Shown here one piece after another: positions 5,938 to 6,475 of a DNA stretch of 6,475 bases. The stretch spans positions 1 through 6,475 of the forward strand of contig JAISMW010000017.1 of NCBI GenBank assembly GCA_031276545.1, written 5' to 3'. Positions within the stretch are counted from its first letter, which is position 1; each line of letters starts with the position of its first letter. Origin of the DNA: Tannerellaceae bacterium (lineage in GTDB: Bacteria > Bacteroidota > Bacteroidia > Bacteroidales > Tannerellaceae). Position numbers and translations under genes: made by a program. The notes below the pieces were generated by a model that saw nothing but the letters and a program-made list of their open reading frames with translations, searched no databases and was not told where the DNA came from.

Positions 5938-6111
5938 ATTAAATCAAAACAGTTTCTAAGAAAGGCAGGAAAAAAACAGACCGGCTACCATCGGCGAAAT
6001 CTGAACGAAGCAGTGATGTTCCGGTACAAAACAATTTTTGGTGGAGAACTGGATGCCCGAACATTTGAAAATTAAAAAACAGAAGTTAGTCTCAAATGCG
6101 TAACCTTAAAT
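5938..6111 (+). pseudogene. C-terminal fragment of an IS5-type transposase
   Basis: Directly after IS copy 2 the plus strand, in the frame with ACC at 5980, reads TGYHRRNLNEAVMFRYK and then TIFGGELDARTFEN, a TAA at 6073-6075, and KTEVSLKCVTLN. The string Y-HR-R-NLN-E-AVMFRY-K fits exactly the Y(2)R(3)E(6)K signature around the catalytic Glu of IS4/IS5-superfamily transposases. The TAA probably replaces a CAA (Gln) codon, an inference from related proteins. Nothing of the N-terminal part is found on the other side of copy 2, so this is a leftover tail. It is unrelated to the transposase of copies 1 and 2. No start, no function. Confidence 0.75.
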
Positions 6112-6153
6112 AGTCAGTCCTTATTAAGTAATCATTTCATTGAACATCAATAA

Positions 6154-6475
<322 letters not shown>

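Noticed and set aside
4923..5939. AAT as a target-site duplication of IS copy 2
   Set aside because: Three AT-rich bases are easily shared by chance and require drawing the element one base shorter than its perfect inverted repeats.

Overview
The window looks like a piece of a Bacteroidales chromosome or mobile region. Three signs support this. A textbook Bacteroides-type promoter (TTTG, 20-base spacer, TAACTTTG) lies before the last gene, starts have A-rich leaders rather than strong Shine-Dalgarno sites, and the transposase types are ones common in Bacteroides and its relatives. The four cargo genes are clearly GC-richer (by eye well above 50%) than the transposase DNA on both sides. That suggests a GC-richer member of the order (for example Alistipes-like) or DNA of mixed origin. 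Species cannot be fixed from the sequence alone.

Layout. Positions 1-681 hold the right part of a decayed insertion sequence (copy 1), entering from the left edge. Positions 682-932 hold no intact gene, only a short open stretch on the minus strand that may be a gene remnant. Two plus-strand genes follow, 24 bases apart: an aquaglyceroporin of the GlpF type (933-1733) and a CobW/P47K-family (G3E) P-loop GTPase with a CxCC metal-binding motif (1758-2858). They meet, tail to tail with only 7 bases between stop codons, a minus-strand pair: an aldo/keto reductase (4003-4845), promoter-proximal, followed after 12 bases by a metallo-beta-lactamase-fold hydrolase (2866-3990). The hydrolase has a striking N-terminal domain of four CxCxC clusters ahead of a membrane or signal segment.

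Positions 4925-5937 hold a second copy of the same insertion sequence, in direct orientation, bounded by perfect 16-base inverted repeats but also dead. Its right end abuts the C-terminal fragment of an unrelated IS5-type transposase (5938-6111). The window ends inside a third element, whose IS5-family transposase (from 6223) is open to the right edge.

How the parts may work together. A four-gene cargo of about 4.2 kb sits between two direct, differently damaged copies of one insertion sequence, an arrangement resembling an old composite element or a recombination-prone segment. The cargo offers small neutral solute entry, metal handling (CobW-like GTPase, zinc/iron MBL enzyme, cysteine clusters) and carbonyl reduction. 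A shared role in metalloid or reactive-carbonyl handling is possible but is inference only. The most unusual item is the fused CxCxC-repeat domain on the MBL protein.
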